Source: Duganella sp. BJB476
Lineage (GTDB): Bacteria > Pseudomonadota > Gammaproteobacteria > Burkholderiales > Burkholderiaceae_D
Direction of reading: 5' to 3'
Length of the DNA: 64,000 nucleotides
NCBI RefSeq assembly: GCF_003416895.1
Contig: NZ_QVIO01000007.1
Location: forward strand, 1-64,000
Position numbers and translations under genes: made by a program. Under the pieces are notes generated by a model, which saw nothing but the letters and a program-made list of their open reading frames with translations, had not been told where the DNA came from and searched no databases. This document shows, piece after piece, positions 45,677 to 54,606 of the stretch (the stretch's first letter is position 1; the number at the start of each line of letters is the position of its first letter).

Positions 45677-46630
45677 TCAAGCTGCGAATGGATGGGTTTT
45701 GCGCCAATGTTCGGCAATATCGATGCGACGGGTGATCCACACATTATCGTGCTTTTGCACGTAGTCGAGGAAGCGCGCCAACGCCGCGGCGCGCGCCGGG
45801 CGGCCGACGATGCGGCAGTGCAGGCCGATCGACAGCATCTTCGGCTGATTCAGGCCATCCGGGTCGCCCTCGGCGTACAACACGTCGAAGGCGTCCTTCA
45901 GGTAGTCGAAGAACTGCGTGCCCGAGTTGAAGCCCTGCGCGGCGGCGAAGCGCATGTCGTTGGTGTCCAGCGTGTACGGCACGATCAGCTGCGGCGCGAC
46001 GGCGGCCTTGCCCTCTGCATCAGTGTAGTCGACCTTTTGCCAGAATGGCAGGTCGTCGCTGTAGTTATCGGCGTCGTAGCGGAAGCCGCCGTGCTCCACC
46101 ACCAGGCGCTTGGTCTGCGGCGAATCGCGGCCGGTGTACCAGCCCTGCGGCGCGCTGCCGGTCAGCTCGCGGATGATCTGCACCGCTTCCTTCATGTGGG
46201 CGCGCTCGGTGGCTTCGTCCATGTTTTGATAGGAGATCCAGCGCAGGCCGTGGCAGGCGATTTCGTGGCCCAGTTCCTGGAAGGCGGACACCGCCTCCGG
46301 GTGGCGTTTGAGCGCCATCGCCACACCGAAGATGGTCAGCGGCAGCTTGCGCTCCTCGAACATGCGCAGCAGGCGCCACAAGCCGGCGCGCGAGCCGTAC
46401 TCGTAGATCGATTCCATGCTCAGGTGGCGGTTGCTGAAGGAGGCGGCGCCGATGATCTCGGACAGGAAGGTCTCCGATCCGGCATCGCCGTGCAGCACGT
46501 TGTTCTCGCCGCCCTCTTCGTAGTTCAACACGAATTGCAGGGCGACGCGGGCGCGGTTGGGCCACTGGGCGTGAGGTGGTTTCGGGCCGTAGCCGATCAG
46601 GTCGCGTGGGTAGTTGTTGTAGGTAGTCAT
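45677..46630 (-). CDS. puuE: Allantoinase PuuE (polysaccharide-deacetylase fold)
   Basis: A 317-aa metal-independent allantoinase, not related to the amidohydrolase type. It starts MTTYNNYPRDLIGYGPKPPHAQWPN, with FVLNYEEGGENNVLHGD, GHEIACHGLRWI, GWYTGRDSP and YDADNYSDDLPFW. It hydrolyses allantoin to allantoate, late in urate breakdown. It is first gene of the presumed puuE-xdhABC-guaD-adenosine deaminase transcript and is divergent from uraH. Confidence 0.95.
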   Translation of the reverse strand: MTTYNNYPRDLIGYGPKPPHAQWPNRARVALQFVLNYEEGGENNVLHGDAGSETFLSEIIGAASFSNRHLSMESIYEYGSRAGLWRLLRMFEERKLPLTIFGVAMALKRHPEAVSAFQELGHEIACHGLRWISYQNMDEATERAHMKEAVQIIRELTGSAPQGWYTGRDSPQTKRLVVEHGGFRYDADNYSDDLPFWQKVDYTDAEGKAAVAPQLIVPYTLDTNDMRFAAAQGFNSGTQFFDYLKDAFDVLYAEGDPDGLNQPKMLSIGLHCRIVGRPARAAALARFLDYVQKHDNVWITRRIDIAEHWRKTHPFAA

Positions 46631-46744
46631 GGGCGCAGGCTGGTTAGTCTATGAGGAATATATCTACAATCATATATGCGTAGAACAGCATCGGTATATG
46701 ATTTGTCCAATAGATACTTATTACCTACCGATATAGGACTTACC

Positions 46745-47098
46745 ATGGGCAAGCTTAGTACACACGTTCTCGATATCACCGTTGGCAAACCAGGCGTCGG
46801 CGTCAAGGTGGCCTTGTTCGCCGTCACGGCGCAAGGCCGCGAGTTGCTGAAAACCGACGTCACCAACGCCGACGGCCGCTGCGCCGCGCCGCTGCTGGAA
46901 GGCGCGACCATGAAACCGGGGAAGTATGAGCTGGTGTTCGGCGCCGGCGCCTACTTCGCGGCCCAGGGCGTGGACCTGCCGGAGCCGCGCTTTATCGACG
47001 AGGTGACGCTGGCCTTCGGCATCGCCAGCGCCGACCAGAACTACCACGTGCCGCTGGTCGTTTCGCCGTGGGCGTATTCGACCTATCGCGGCAGCTGA
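46745..47098 (+). CDS. uraH: 5-hydroxyisourate hydrolase (transthyretin-like)
   Basis: A 117-aa protein that hydrolyses 5-hydroxyisourate, the product of urate oxidation. Motifs are STHVLDITVGKPG, the central DGRC and the family C-terminus YSTYRGS. The ATG at 46745 is chosen over a frame 23 codons longer. The 114 bp shared with divergent puuE are AT-rich and contain ATATAT arms near 46660-46675, a candidate control site. The urate-oxidising enzyme and OHCU decarboxylase genes are not in the window. Confidence 0.95.
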   Translation: MGKLSTHVLDITVGKPGVGVKVALFAVTAQGRELLKTDVTNADGRCAAPLLEGATMKPGKYELVFGAGAYFAAQGVDLPEPRFIDEVTLAFGIASADQNYHVPLVVSPWAYSTYRGS

Positions 47099-47138
47099 TC
47101 TTCCGTGCCGGTGCCGCATCGGCTAAGATGCGTGCACT

Positions 47139-48656
47139 ATGAATGGAACCAATTCGGCGCTGACTGCGTCCTTTCTGCAACAAGCCGTCGAACTGCACCA
47201 GCAGGGACGGCTTGAACCGGCACAGGCGCTGTACCGCCAGGTGCTGGAACTCGACCCGCGCCAATTCGACGCGCTGCACCTGCTGGGCGTGATCGCCCGC
47301 CAACAGGGCGACGCGCAGGCGGCCATCACGCTGATCTCGCAGGCGATCGCGGTCGACGGCGCGCAAGCCAAGGCCCATTGCAATCTGGGCGTGGCGCTGC
47401 TCGACGCCGGCCGCGCCGACGACGCGCTGGCCAGCCACGACCGCGCCATCACCCTGCAAGCCGACTACGCCATGGCCTGGAGCAATCGCGGCAACGCGCT
47501 GCGCCGGCTGGGGCGGCTCGATGAAGCACTGCTGAGCTACCAGCGCGCGCTGGCGATCCAGCCCTCCTATGCCGAAGCCCACTGCAACCGCGCCATCGTG
47601 CTGCAAGACCAGGGCCGTTATCTCGATGCGCTGGGCGTAGCGGAAGATGCGCTGCATATTAAAGACCGCAACGCCGAGGCGTGGTTCGCGCGCGGCAATG
47701 CGCTGCACTGCCTGCGCCTGCTGCCGGAGGCGGTGGAAAGCTTCGACCGCGCCATCCATCTGCGGCCGCAATGGGCCGAGGCTTACAACGGCCAGGGCGC
47801 GGCCTTGCAGCGGCTGGGCATCTTCGACGCCGCGCTGGACAGCTACGACCAGGCGCTGGCGCTCAAGCCGGACTACGCGCTGGCCCACTACGCGCGCGGC
47901 AACACGCTGCGCTCGATGCAGCGCAACGATGAGGCCATCGCCGCCTACCGCGCCGCGTTGGCGCATGGCGACAATCCCGAAACCATCGCCTTCGCACTGG
48001 CCTCGCTGGGCGTGGGCGACACGCCTGCCGTGCTACCGGCCGACTACGTGCGCTCGCTGTTCGACCAGTACGCCAACCACTTCGACCAGCATCTGGTGGA
48101 AGTGCTGGACTATCAGACGCCGTCCTACCTGGATGGGCTGATCCGCCGCATCGTCGGCGCCGATCAATTGGATACGCTGGACCTGGGCTGCGGCACCGGC
48201 CTGTGCGGGCCATACCTGAAGGCCTACTCGCGCAGCCTGGCCGGCGTCGACCTGTCGCAGCAGATGCTGGACAAGGCCGTCGAACGCAAGCTGTACGACA
48301 ACCTCGCCTGCGACGACCTGATCGCCTACCTGGAGGGCCAGCGCGACGCGTGGGACCTGGCGGTAGCGGCCGACGTCTTCGTCTACATCGGCGACCTGGC
48401 GCCGGTCTTCGCGGGCGTACAACGCGCCTTGCGCGAAGGCGGCCACTTCTGCTTCACGGTCGAAGCGGGCGACGGCGCCGATTTCGTGCTGCGGCCATCG
48501 AACCGCTACGCCCACGCGCAGGCCTACATCGAGCGCCTGGCCGCCGCGACCGGCTTCCGGCTCAAGTCCGCCGAAGCGCTGACGGCCCGCCAGGAAAACG
48601 GCGCCCCCACCGCCGCCCTGGCCATCATGTTGCAAAAACCCCGGGGTCAAGTCTGA
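47139..48656 (+). CDS. TPR-repeat protein fused to a SAM-dependent methyltransferase
   Basis: A 505-aa protein. Residues about 1-285 hold roughly eight TPR units with the usual pattern (for example AEAYNGQGAALQRLGIFDAALDSYDQAL). Residues about 300-500 form a class I methyltransferase with LDTLDLGCGTGLCGPYL and the post-I motif LAGVDLSQQML. The substrate is unknown; TPRs suggest a protein target. The last four codons and the stop (RGQV-stop) lie in the REP-like palindrome at 48643-48727. Confidence 0.9.
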   Translation: MNGTNSALTASFLQQAVELHQQGRLEPAQALYRQVLELDPRQFDALHLLGVIARQQGDAQAAITLISQAIAVDGAQAKAHCNLGVALLDAGRADDALASHDRAITLQADYAMAWSNRGNALRRLGRLDEALLSYQRALAIQPSYAEAHCNRAIVLQDQGRYLDALGVAEDALHIKDRNAEAWFARGNALHCLRLLPEAVESFDRAIHLRPQWAEAYNGQGAALQRLGIFDAALDSYDQALALKPDYALAHYARGNTLRSMQRNDEAIAAYRAALAHGDNPETIAFALASLGVGDTPAVLPADYVRSLFDQYANHFDQHLVEVLDYQTPSYLDGLIRRIVGADQLDTLDLGCGTGLCGPYLKAYSRSLAGVDLSQQMLDKAVERKLYDNLACDDLIAYLEGQRDAWDLAVAADVFVYIGDLAPVFAGVQRALREGGHFCFTVEAGDGADFVLRPSNRYAHAQAYIERLAAATGFRLKSAEALTARQENGAPTAALAIMLQKPRGQV

Positions 48657-48727
48657 CATTCGGACACGCGCTCAGCCGTAAGCAACCGCAACGGCTGAGC
48701 ACGTGTCCGAATGTCAGACTTGACCCC
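48643..48727. repeat. REP-like palindrome with 37-bp arms
   Basis: Two 37-nt arms (48643-48679 and 48691-48727) pair at 36 of 37 positions around an 11-nt loop. The arms begin GGGGTCAAGTCTGACATTCG. The length, near-perfect symmetry and the position right at a gene end are those of a mobile REP/REPIN-type unit. It may also serve as terminator of the methyltransferase gene. No second copy was seen in this window. Confidence 0.8.
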
Positions 48728-48745
48728 CAGCCAAGATAGCCAAAC

Positions 48746-48774
48746 TTGCATGTAAGCCGGGCTTGCCTTAGAAT
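48746..48774 (+). promoter_or_regulatory. Sigma70 promoter for the CNNM/CorC gene
   Basis: TTGCAT (48746-48751), a 17-bp spacer and TAGAAT (48769-48774) lie between the REP-like palindrome and the TTG start at 48870. That implies a leader of about 90 nt. Confidence 0.55.
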
Positions 48775-48869
48775 CCGTAGCTCTGTGGCCGCGTTTTGGG
48801 CCATGCCGTCTGGGCCGGTGCAGTGATCAGGCCGACCAGTTTCCCATGCAAGATTCTTTACGGTGACCC

Positions 48870-50159
48870 TTGGATACCGTGCCGTTTTGGGTGCAATTTC
48901 TTGCGCTCGCCCTCCTGATACTGTGCTCGGCCTTCTTCGCCATGGCCGAAACCGCGCTGATGGCGGCCAACCGCTATCGCCTGCGCCATATGGCCAAGCG
49001 CGGCAGCCGCAGCGCCATCACCACCCTGTGGCTGCTCGACCGCACCGACAAGCTGCTGTCGCTGGTGCTGATCGCCAATACGCTGATCAACGCCATGGCC
49101 ACCGCGCTGGTTACCGCCATCGCCATCCAATCCTTCGGCCATGACGACAACGTCATCACCATCTCCACCGGCGTGGTGGCCTTCCTGCTGATCGTGTTCG
49201 CCGAGATTTCGCCGAAAGTCATCGGCGCCACCTTCCCGGAACGCATCGCCCTGCCCACCAGCATGGTGCTCAAGCCGCTGATGACGCTGGCCAAGCCGGT
49301 GATCTGGTTCGTCAACCTGTTCGTCACGCTGGTGCTCAAGCTGTTCCGCATCAAGGCCGGCGCCCACGCGCACGAGGCGCGCCTGTCGCCGGAAGAGCTG
49401 CGCTCGATCGTGCTGGAAGGCGGCAACTTCATCCCGCAAAAGCACAAGAGCATCCTGCTCAACCTGTTCGACCTGGAAACCATCTCGGTCGAGGACATCA
49501 TGACGCCACGCTCGCAGATCGAGGCGCTGAACCTGGAGCTGACGGTCGACGAAATCAAGCGCGAGCTGACCACCTGCTACCACAACAAGCTGCCCGTCTA
49601 CGAAGGCGAGATCAACCGCATCATCGGCATCCTGCACGTGCGCAAGGCGGTGGCGCTGCTGAACCAGGAAGACGAACTGACCATCGAGCACTTCCGCGAA
49701 CTGCTGAGCACGCCCTACTTCATCCCGCAGGACACCGGCGTCTTCACCCAGCTGCAGTACTTCCAGGAGAACAAGGAACGGCTGGGCATCATCGTCGACG
49801 AGTACGGCGAGGTGCAGGGCCTGGTCACCCTGGACGATATCATCGAGGAAATGATCGGTGAATTTACGACATCGATGCCGGGCGCTGCCCGCGCCGACAG
49901 CTTCGGCTGGACCGAGCAAGGCGAGTGCCTGCTGGAAGGCGCGACCGCGCTGCGCGACATCAACAAGCGCCTCGGCCTGAACTTCCCGCTGGACGGCCCC
50001 AAGACCCTGAACGGCCTGCTGCTGGAACTGTTGCAAGAAATTCCAGACGCGCCGATCAGCATCAAAGTCGCCAACTGCATCATCGAAGTGGTGCAGGTGC
50101 ACGACCAGGCGATCAAAGTCGTCAAATTGATACGCCCCTCCGGAAAGCGGGCGCACTAA
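48870..50159 (+). CDS. CNNM/CorC-family membrane protein with CBS domains
   Basis: A 429-aa protein. The N-terminal CNNM (DUF21) region has about four membrane segments (FLALALLILCSAFFAMAETALMA). A CBS pair lies in the middle (VEDIMTPRSQIEAL and LGIIVDEYGEVQGLVTLDDIIEEMIGE), and the C-terminal CorC/HlyC domain has DINKRLGLNFPLDGPKTLNGLLLE. Members are linked to magnesium or cobalt transport and ion homeostasis. The start is TTG; no in-frame ATG lies nearby before the first membrane helix. Confidence 0.92.
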   Translation: MDTVPFWVQFLALALLILCSAFFAMAETALMAANRYRLRHMAKRGSRSAITTLWLLDRTDKLLSLVLIANTLINAMATALVTAIAIQSFGHDDNVITISTGVVAFLLIVFAEISPKVIGATFPERIALPTSMVLKPLMTLAKPVIWFVNLFVTLVLKLFRIKAGAHAHEARLSPEELRSIVLEGGNFIPQKHKSILLNLFDLETISVEDIMTPRSQIEALNLELTVDEIKRELTTCYHNKLPVYEGEINRIIGILHVRKAVALLNQEDELTIEHFRELLSTPYFIPQDTGVFTQLQYFQENKERLGIIVDEYGEVQGLVTLDDIIEEMIGEFTTSMPGAARADSFGWTEQGECLLEGATALRDINKRLGLNFPLDGPKTLNGLLLELLQEIPDAPISIKVANCIIEVVQVHDQAIKVVKLIRPSGKRAH

Positions 50160-50291
50160 ACCGCGCACTCGTGCGGCAAACGCAACACTGGGGAGTACAA
50201 TCGTTTCCTCGGGGCGACAAACGGCTTTACAAATATGATGCCTGAGAGCATCATTCCGTGATCCAGCCCCCACCATCCAGTAGACGCATCT

Positions 50292-52025
50292 ATGGCAGCA
50301 GTCCTACCCAACGCCGCGCCAGGCGCCCCGATGCCGGGGCTGGCTCGGGCATTGATGCAAGCCGGGCGCCTCTCCGCGGCCCAGGCCGACATGCTGCAAA
50401 AAAAAGCCGTCACCGACAAGCACGCCTTCATCGACGTGCTGCTGGCCAGCGGCACCATCGACGCCCGCGCGCTGGCCATGTTCTGTTCCGAAACCTTCGC
50501 CTATCCGCTGATGGACGTGCAGGCGCTCAACATCGACGCGCTGCCGGGCAAGATCATCGACAACAAGCTGATGCAGGCGCAGCGCGTGATCGCGCTGGCC
50601 AAGCGCGGCAACAAGATGTCGGTAGCGATTTCCGATCCGACCAATATCCAGGCGCTGGACCAGATCAAGTTCCAGACCGAATCCACGGTCGAACCCATCA
50701 TCGTCGCCCACGACGCGCTGCTGCAACTGCTGGCGCGCATCAACAAGGACAGCGAACAGGCCATCAGCGACCTGGGCGGCGACGAGTCCGACATCCAGTT
50801 CGCCGAGGAAGAAGCCGCGGCCGCCGACACCGCCGCCGATCCGGGCGCCAACGATGTCGAGGACGCGCCGGTGGTGCGTTTCCTCAACAAGATGCTGATG
50901 GACGCCGTCAACATGGGCGCCTCGGACTTGCACTTCGAACCGTTTGAAAAATTCTACCGCGTGCGTTTCCGCGTCGACGGCGTGCTGATGGAGCATGCCC
51001 AGCCGCCGATCTCGATCAAGGAAAAACTGGTCTCGCGCATCAAGGTGCTGGCCAAGCTGGACATCTCGGAAAAGCGCATCCCGCAGGACGGCCGCATGCG
51101 CCTGATCGTGTCGCCGACCAAGACCATCGACCTGCGTATCTCGACCCTGCCGACCTTGTTCGGCGAAAAGACCGTGATGCGTATCCTCGACGCCACCCAG
51201 GCGCAGATGGGCATCGACGCGCTGGGCTACGACCCGGACCAGAAAGAACTGCTGCTCGACGCCATCCAGCGCCCCTACGGCATGGTGCTGGTGACGGGGC
51301 CGACCGGCTCGGGCAAGACGGTGTCGCTGTACACCTGCCTGAACGTGATCAACAAGCCGGGCATCAACATCTCCACCGCCGAAGATCCGGCCGAGATCAA
51401 CCTGCCCGGCGTGAACCAGGTCAACGTCAACGACAAGGCCGGCCTGACCTTCCCGGTCGCATTGAAATCCTTCCTGCGCCAGGATCCGGACATCATCATG
51501 GTCGGCGAGATCCGCGACCTGGAAACGGCCGACATCGCCATCAAGGCGGCGCAGACCGGCCACATGGTGTTCTCCACGCTGCACACCAACGACGCGCCGT
51601 CGACGCTGACGCGCCTGATGAACATGGGCGTGGCGCCGTTCAACATCGCCTCGTCGGTGATCCTGATTACCGCGCAGCGGCTGGCGCGCCGGCTGTGCAC
51701 CTGCAAGCAGCCGGTGGAGATTTCCAACGACCTGCTGCTCAAGGCCGGCTTCAAGCAACATGAACTGGACGGCAGCTGGAAGCCCTACGGCCCGGTCGGC
51801 TGCGAGCGCTGCAACGGCGGCGGCTACAAGGGCCGGGTCGGCATCTACCAGATCATGCCGATCACACCGGCCATCGAAGCCATCATCCTGGCCAACGGCA
51901 ACGCCATGGAAATCGCCGCCCAGTCGGAAGCGGAAGGCGTGAAGTCGCTGCGCGGCTCCGGCCTGGTGAAGGTCAAGAACGGCCTGACCAGCCTCGAAGA
52001 AGTGCTCGGCTGTACCAACGAATAG
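50292..52025 (+). CDS. pilB: Type IV pilus assembly ATPase
   Basis: A 577-aa cytoplasmic hexameric ATPase that powers pilus extension. The N-terminal MshEN-like region is followed by the catalytic core with Walker A GPTGSGKT (K342), Asp box TAEDPAEINL, Walker B DPDIIMVGEIRD and His box HTNDAPST. Zinc cysteines are CTC and CERC. pilC follows after 11 bp and pilD after that, the classical cluster order. Confidence 0.97.
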   Translation: MAAVLPNAAPGAPMPGLARALMQAGRLSAAQADMLQKKAVTDKHAFIDVLLASGTIDARALAMFCSETFAYPLMDVQALNIDALPGKIIDNKLMQAQRVIALAKRGNKMSVAISDPTNIQALDQIKFQTESTVEPIIVAHDALLQLLARINKDSEQAISDLGGDESDIQFAEEEAAAADTAADPGANDVEDAPVVRFLNKMLMDAVNMGASDLHFEPFEKFYRVRFRVDGVLMEHAQPPISIKEKLVSRIKVLAKLDISEKRIPQDGRMRLIVSPTKTIDLRISTLPTLFGEKTVMRILDATQAQMGIDALGYDPDQKELLLDAIQRPYGMVLVTGPTGSGKTVSLYTCLNVINKPGINISTAEDPAEINLPGVNQVNVNDKAGLTFPVALKSFLRQDPDIIMVGEIRDLETADIAIKAAQTGHMVFSTLHTNDAPSTLTRLMNMGVAPFNIASSVILITAQRLARRLCTCKQPVEISNDLLLKAGFKQHELDGSWKPYGPVGCERCNGGGYKGRVGIYQIMPITPAIEAIILANGNAMEIAAQSEAEGVKSLRGSGLVKVKNGLTSLEEVLGCTNE

Positions 52026-52036
52026 GACAACTCTCC

Positions 52037-53260
52037 ATGGCGACATCGGGCAACGCGGGCAACCAGGTCAAGGAATCGATCTTCTCCTGGGAAGGCAAGG
52101 ACAAGAGCGGCAAGACCGTGCGCGGCGAGCTGCGCGCCGGCGGCGAGGCCGTGGTCAACGTCACCCTGCGCCGCCAGGGCATCATGGTCACCAAGGTCAA
52201 GAAGAAGGCCTACCGCAGCGGCAAGAAAATCACCGACAAGGATATCTCGCTGTTCACGCGCCAGCTGGCGACGATGATGAAGGCCGGCGTGCCGCTGCTG
52301 CAATCGTTCGACATCGTCGGCAAGGGCCACTCCAATCCCTCGGTCTCCAAGCTGGTGATGGACTTGCGCGCCGATATCGAGACCGGCACCAGCCTGAACC
52401 AGGCGTTCCGCAAGTTCCCGCTGTACTTCGATCCGCTGTTCTGCAACCTGGTGGGCGCCGGCGAACAGGCCGGTATCCTGGAAGACCTGCTGACGCGGCT
52501 GGCGATCTACAAGGAAAAGACGCTGGCCATGAAGGCCAAGATCAAGTCGGCGCTGATGTATCCGGTGTCGATCCTGGCGATCGCCTTCATCGTCACGGCG
52601 GTGATCATGATCTGGGTGGTGCCGGCGTTCAAGGAAGTGTTCAAGAGCTTCGGCGCCAACCTGCCGGCGCCAACGCTGTTCGTGATGGCGCTGTCGGAAT
52701 TCTTCGTGGCCTGGTGGTATCTGATTTTCGGCGGCATCTTCGGCGCCATCTACTTCTTCTTCCGAGCGTGGCAGCGCTCGCTGCAAATGCAGCGCTTCAT
52801 GGACCGCTTGCTGCTGCGCCTGCCGGTGTTCGGCGACGTGATCCGCAAGGCCACCATCGCCCGCTGGACCCGCACCCTGGCCACCATGTTCGCCGCCGGC
52901 GTGCCGCTGGTGGAGTCGCTCGATTCGGTGGGCGGCGCGGCCGGCAACGCGGTCTACCTGGACGCCACCCGCAAGATCCAGAACGAGGTCAGCACCGGTA
53001 CCAGCCTGACGGTGGCGATGCAGAACGCCGACGTGTTCCCGAATATGGTGACGCAGATGGTCGCCATCGGCGAAGAGTCCGGCTCGCTGGACGCCATGCT
53101 GGGCAAGGTGGCCGACTTCTACGAGGAGGAAGTGGACGAGGCCGTCGCCGCGCTGTCGAGCCTGATGGAACCGGCCATCATGGTGATCCTGGGCGTGCTG
53201 ATCGGCGGCCTGGTGGTGGCCATGTACCTGCCGATCTTCAAGCTCGGTTCGGTCGTCTAG
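52037..53260 (+). CDS. pilC: Type IV pilus inner-membrane platform protein
   Basis: A 407-aa platform protein with two GspF domains (FTRQLATMMKAGVPLLQSFDIV and RWTRTLATMFAAGVPLVESLDSVGGAAGN) and three membrane segments (near 170-195, 220-240 and 375-400). It couples PilB to pilin insertion. The GKDKSGKTVRGEL stretch at the N-terminus is typical. The stop is within a CTAG shared with the convergent small gene. Confidence 0.97.
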   Translation: MATSGNAGNQVKESIFSWEGKDKSGKTVRGELRAGGEAVVNVTLRRQGIMVTKVKKKAYRSGKKITDKDISLFTRQLATMMKAGVPLLQSFDIVGKGHSNPSVSKLVMDLRADIETGTSLNQAFRKFPLYFDPLFCNLVGAGEQAGILEDLLTRLAIYKEKTLAMKAKIKSALMYPVSILAIAFIVTAVIMIWVVPAFKEVFKSFGANLPAPTLFVMALSEFFVAWWYLIFGGIFGAIYFFFRAWQRSLQMQRFMDRLLLRLPVFGDVIRKATIARWTRTLATMFAAGVPLVESLDSVGGAAGNAVYLDATRKIQNEVSTGTSLTVAMQNADVFPNMVTQMVAIGEESGSLDAMLGKVADFYEEEVDEAVAALSSLMEPAIMVILGVLIGGLVVAMYLPIFKLGSVV

Positions 53261-53550
53261 TCGATGTCGCGCAGCGCCGCCATGCGGTTGCGCGCCTCGG
53301 CCAGCGCCTCGTCGGCCTGGTCGAGTATGGCTTCGATGGCGGCGCGCTCGTTGCAGCCTTCCGGCAGGCGATGGCTGACGCTTTGAAAGCGCAGGATCAG
53401 GCCCTGCATGTTTTGCAGCAGCGTATCCTGCACCGCCGCCGTGGCGCGTTCGCGCTCGGCCAGTTGCGCCAGCCGGCGCCGGTGACGGCGCCCGATGGTG
53501 AGCAGGCAGGCCAGCAGCACGCCCAAAAGCAAGAGGATAAGCGGGAACAA
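53257..53550 (-). CDS. Small membrane protein resembling a histidine-kinase dimerisation helix that lacks the histidine
   Basis: A 97-aa protein with one N-terminal membrane segment (MFPLILLLLGVLLACLLTIG), then a coiled region RERATAAVQDTLLQNMQGLILRFQSV. This aligns by eye with the dimerisation helix of NarL-partner kinases (pattern RIARDLHDTLLQ..QGLILRFQ), except that the phosphorylated histidine is replaced by Gln. No ATPase domain follows. The start is TTG with GGAG 7 nt upstream; no ATG is available. It is antisense-oriented between pilC and pilD. It may be a decayed kinase or a dominant-negative partner. Confidence 0.6.
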   Translation of the reverse strand: MFPLILLLLGVLLACLLTIGRRHRRRLAQLAERERATAAVQDTLLQNMQGLILRFQSVSHRLPEGCNERAAIEAILDQADEALAEARNRMAALRDID

Positions 53551-53723
53551 GAGCGGACTCCGCGATGCGTGGTGGCAGGCTCTCTACCTTGCCTGAATTC
53601 CAACTTGATTTCCATATCCCCAAGGAGGGGCTTGCGGCGGATGGCGCGCGTTGAAAAACCGTTCCGCAATGTTGCCGTAATGCTTTAATATGAGCCACTG
53701 TCTTTACCCATGCGGCCTGACCT

Positions 53724-54599
53724 ATGCCTGAACCAACCTTGTTGTTTGCCCCCGCCGGCGAGCTCGCCATCAGCCTGATTGCCGGCCTGTTCGGCCTGCT
53801 GTTCGGCAGCTTCCTGAACGTGGTGATCCACCGCCTGCCGAAAATGATGCAGCGCGAATCGGACAATTATTGCGCCGTCGAGGCGGGCAAGGACGAGCCG
53901 CACACCACCCGCTACAACCTGATGGTGCCGCGCTCGGCCTGCCCGCACTGCCAGCACCAGATCACCGCGCTGGAAAACATCCCGGTGGTCAGCTACCTGG
54001 TGCTGCGCGGCAAATGCAGCAACTGCAAGGCGCCGATCTCGGCGCGCTACCCGGCCATCGAAGCGCTGACCGGCGTGCTGTCGGCGGTGGTGGTGTGGCA
54101 CTTCGGCAGCGGCTGGGCCGGCCTGTCCGGCCTGCTGTTCCTGTACCTGCTGATCGCCATGACCTTCATCGACTTCGATACCCAGCTGCTGCCGGACGAC
54201 CTGACCTATCCGCTGATCTGGGCCGGCCTGCTGATGAACATCAACGGCACCTTCGCCACGCTGCACGACGCCGTCATTGGCGCGGCGGCCGGCTATCTGG
54301 CGCTGTGGTCCGTCAATTGGGCGTATAAACTGGTGCGTCACCGCGACGGCATGGGCTATGGCGACTTCAAGCTGCTGGCCGCGCTGGGCGCGTGGATGGG
54401 CTGGGCGACGCTGCCGGCCATCGTGCTGATGTCGTCGCTGGTGGGCTCGGTGGTCGGCATCGCGCTGATGGTGCTCAACCGCCGCGGCTTCGATTACCAG
54501 ATCCCGTTCGGCCCTTACCTGGCGGCGGCCGGCCTGATCATCTTCCTGTACCGCGATCCGATCATGGCGTTTACCCGCAACTTCTATCCTTACCTGTAA
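53724..54599 (+). CDS. pilD: Prepilin peptidase/methyltransferase
   Basis: A 291-aa integral-membrane aspartyl protease that cleaves type IV prepilins and methylates the new N-terminus. It starts with a membrane segment and GSFLNVVIHRLP. The cytosolic zinc loop has CPHC and CSNC. The catalytic aspartates are in FIDFDTQLLPD and GYGDFKLL. It is 8 bp upstream of coaE. Confidence 0.97.
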   Translation: MPEPTLLFAPAGELAISLIAGLFGLLFGSFLNVVIHRLPKMMQRESDNYCAVEAGKDEPHTTRYNLMVPRSACPHCQHQITALENIPVVSYLVLRGKCSNCKAPISARYPAIEALTGVLSAVVVWHFGSGWAGLSGLLFLYLLIAMTFIDFDTQLLPDDLTYPLIWAGLLMNINGTFATLHDAVIGAAAGYLALWSVNWAYKLVRHRDGMGYGDFKLLAALGAWMGWATLPAIVLMSSLVGSVVGIALMVLNRRGFDYQIPFGPYLAAAGLIIFLYRDPIMAFTRNFYPYL

Positions 54600-54606
54600 G
54601 CCAACG

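Noticed and set aside
46631..46744. Nucleoside-type module between puuE and uraH
   Set aside because: No TTGCCA-spacer-GCATAG block and no ATTTATA palindrome; the purine ureide genes seem to be under another control.
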